Assembly (NCBI GenBank): GCA_003402375.1
Contig: QFXJ01000045.1
Coordinates: forward strand, 124,001 to 188,000
From: Candidatus Nitrotoga sp. CP45
Lineage (GTDB): Bacteria > Pseudomonadota > Gammaproteobacteria > Burkholderiales > Gallionellaceae
DNA: 64,000 nucleotides
Direction: 5' to 3'
Positions 63,867-64,000 of this stretch are shown here, in pieces (position 1 is the stretch's first letter; each line of letters starts with the position of its first letter). A model generated the notes under the pieces. That model saw only the letters and a list, made by a program, of their open reading frames with translations. It made no database searches and was not told the DNA's origin. The translations under genes and the position numbers were made by a program.

Positions 63867-64000
63867 ATTTTTGAGTCTTTTAGAGTCTGTTGCTAAGCTT
63901 GGTAGGACTCCGCCCCCTAAGTCTTAAGAAGGTCGCGCAGTTTAACGATGCCTTCCGTGGTTTTCAAGCTTGTCACCGTTTATTTAAAGAATCTAGTCGA

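Noticed and set aside
63921-63990. Short minus-strand frame ending LRDLLKT near the right edge
   Set aside because: Only about 20 codons with an in-frame stop just upstream; probably untranslated leader of minC.

Overview
The window looks like a betaproteobacterial chromosome, probably Nitrosomonadales/Gallionellaceae-like. This rests on gene content: an exosortase A (XrtA)/PEP-CTERM exopolysaccharide locus, DUF1841, MinCDE, a YoaA-type helicase and a one-piece tmRNA whose tag reads ANDETYALAA. Species cannot be fixed from the sequence alone.

Layout. (1) 1-4.0 kb: a PEP-CTERM protein cut by the left edge and two tandem secreted beta-helix paralogues, with long gene-free stretches. (2) 4.0-9.0 kb: a GNAT remnant, cobalamin adenosyltransferase, DUF1841 and endonuclease III on the minus strand. 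These are followed by a molybdenum-cofactor block (mobB, a tailless moaD copy, moaD, moaE, moaC, convergent mogA) with a visible ~310-bp segmental duplication. (3) 9.1-33.2 kb: the XrtA polysaccharide locus, all on the minus strand. Read 5' to 3' it carries Wza-like export lipoprotein, Wzz-like chain-length protein, tyrosine kinase, outer-membrane protein, ATPase, WecB, deacetylase, FemAB-like, glycosyltransferase, XrtA-EpsI fusion, glycosyltransferase, amidotransferase, ArnA-like dehydrogenase, two glycosyltransferases, PaaK/CapK-like ligase, (alpha/alpha)6-barrel protein, formyltransferase and O-antigen-ligase-like protein. It makes and exports a polysaccharide and processes PEP-CTERM proteins such as the one at the left edge. 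(4) 34-37.5 kb: YbaL-type antiporter, DUF938 methyltransferase, DUF482/FemAB-like protein.

(5) 37.5-57.5 kb: a defence island on the minus strand. It holds a complete type I Wadjet operon (jetABCD) and a trailing orphan Phd antitoxin. The Wadjet operon is headed by an odd ORF in which an excisionase-like HTH is joined to the C-terminal end of a type I specificity subunit. A second operon is HTH-hsdR-DUF559 endonuclease-hsdM-hsdS-rhuM-DUF6155, ending in a decayed TOTE-conflict-system gene. The HTH genes heading the two operons are close homologues and share their leader sequence. The DUF559 gene sits between inverted copies of a palindromic repeat, and the same repeat pair occurs without cargo between hsdS and rhuM. 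Between the two operons lie a four-repeat secreted protein, a MITE-like element, a NhaP-type antiporter and an ElaB/DUF883-like protein.

(6) 57.8-64 kb: two envelope proteins, ssrA (tmRNA) with its terminator, a REP-like repeat, a DinG/YoaA helicase and the minCDE operon, which return to housekeeping content.

The strongest unusual signals are the repeat-bracketed DUF559 gene, the HTH::HsdS chimera with the shared HTH leader, the TOTE remnant and the moaD duplication. All family names are from recognition of the translated sequence; no database search was run.
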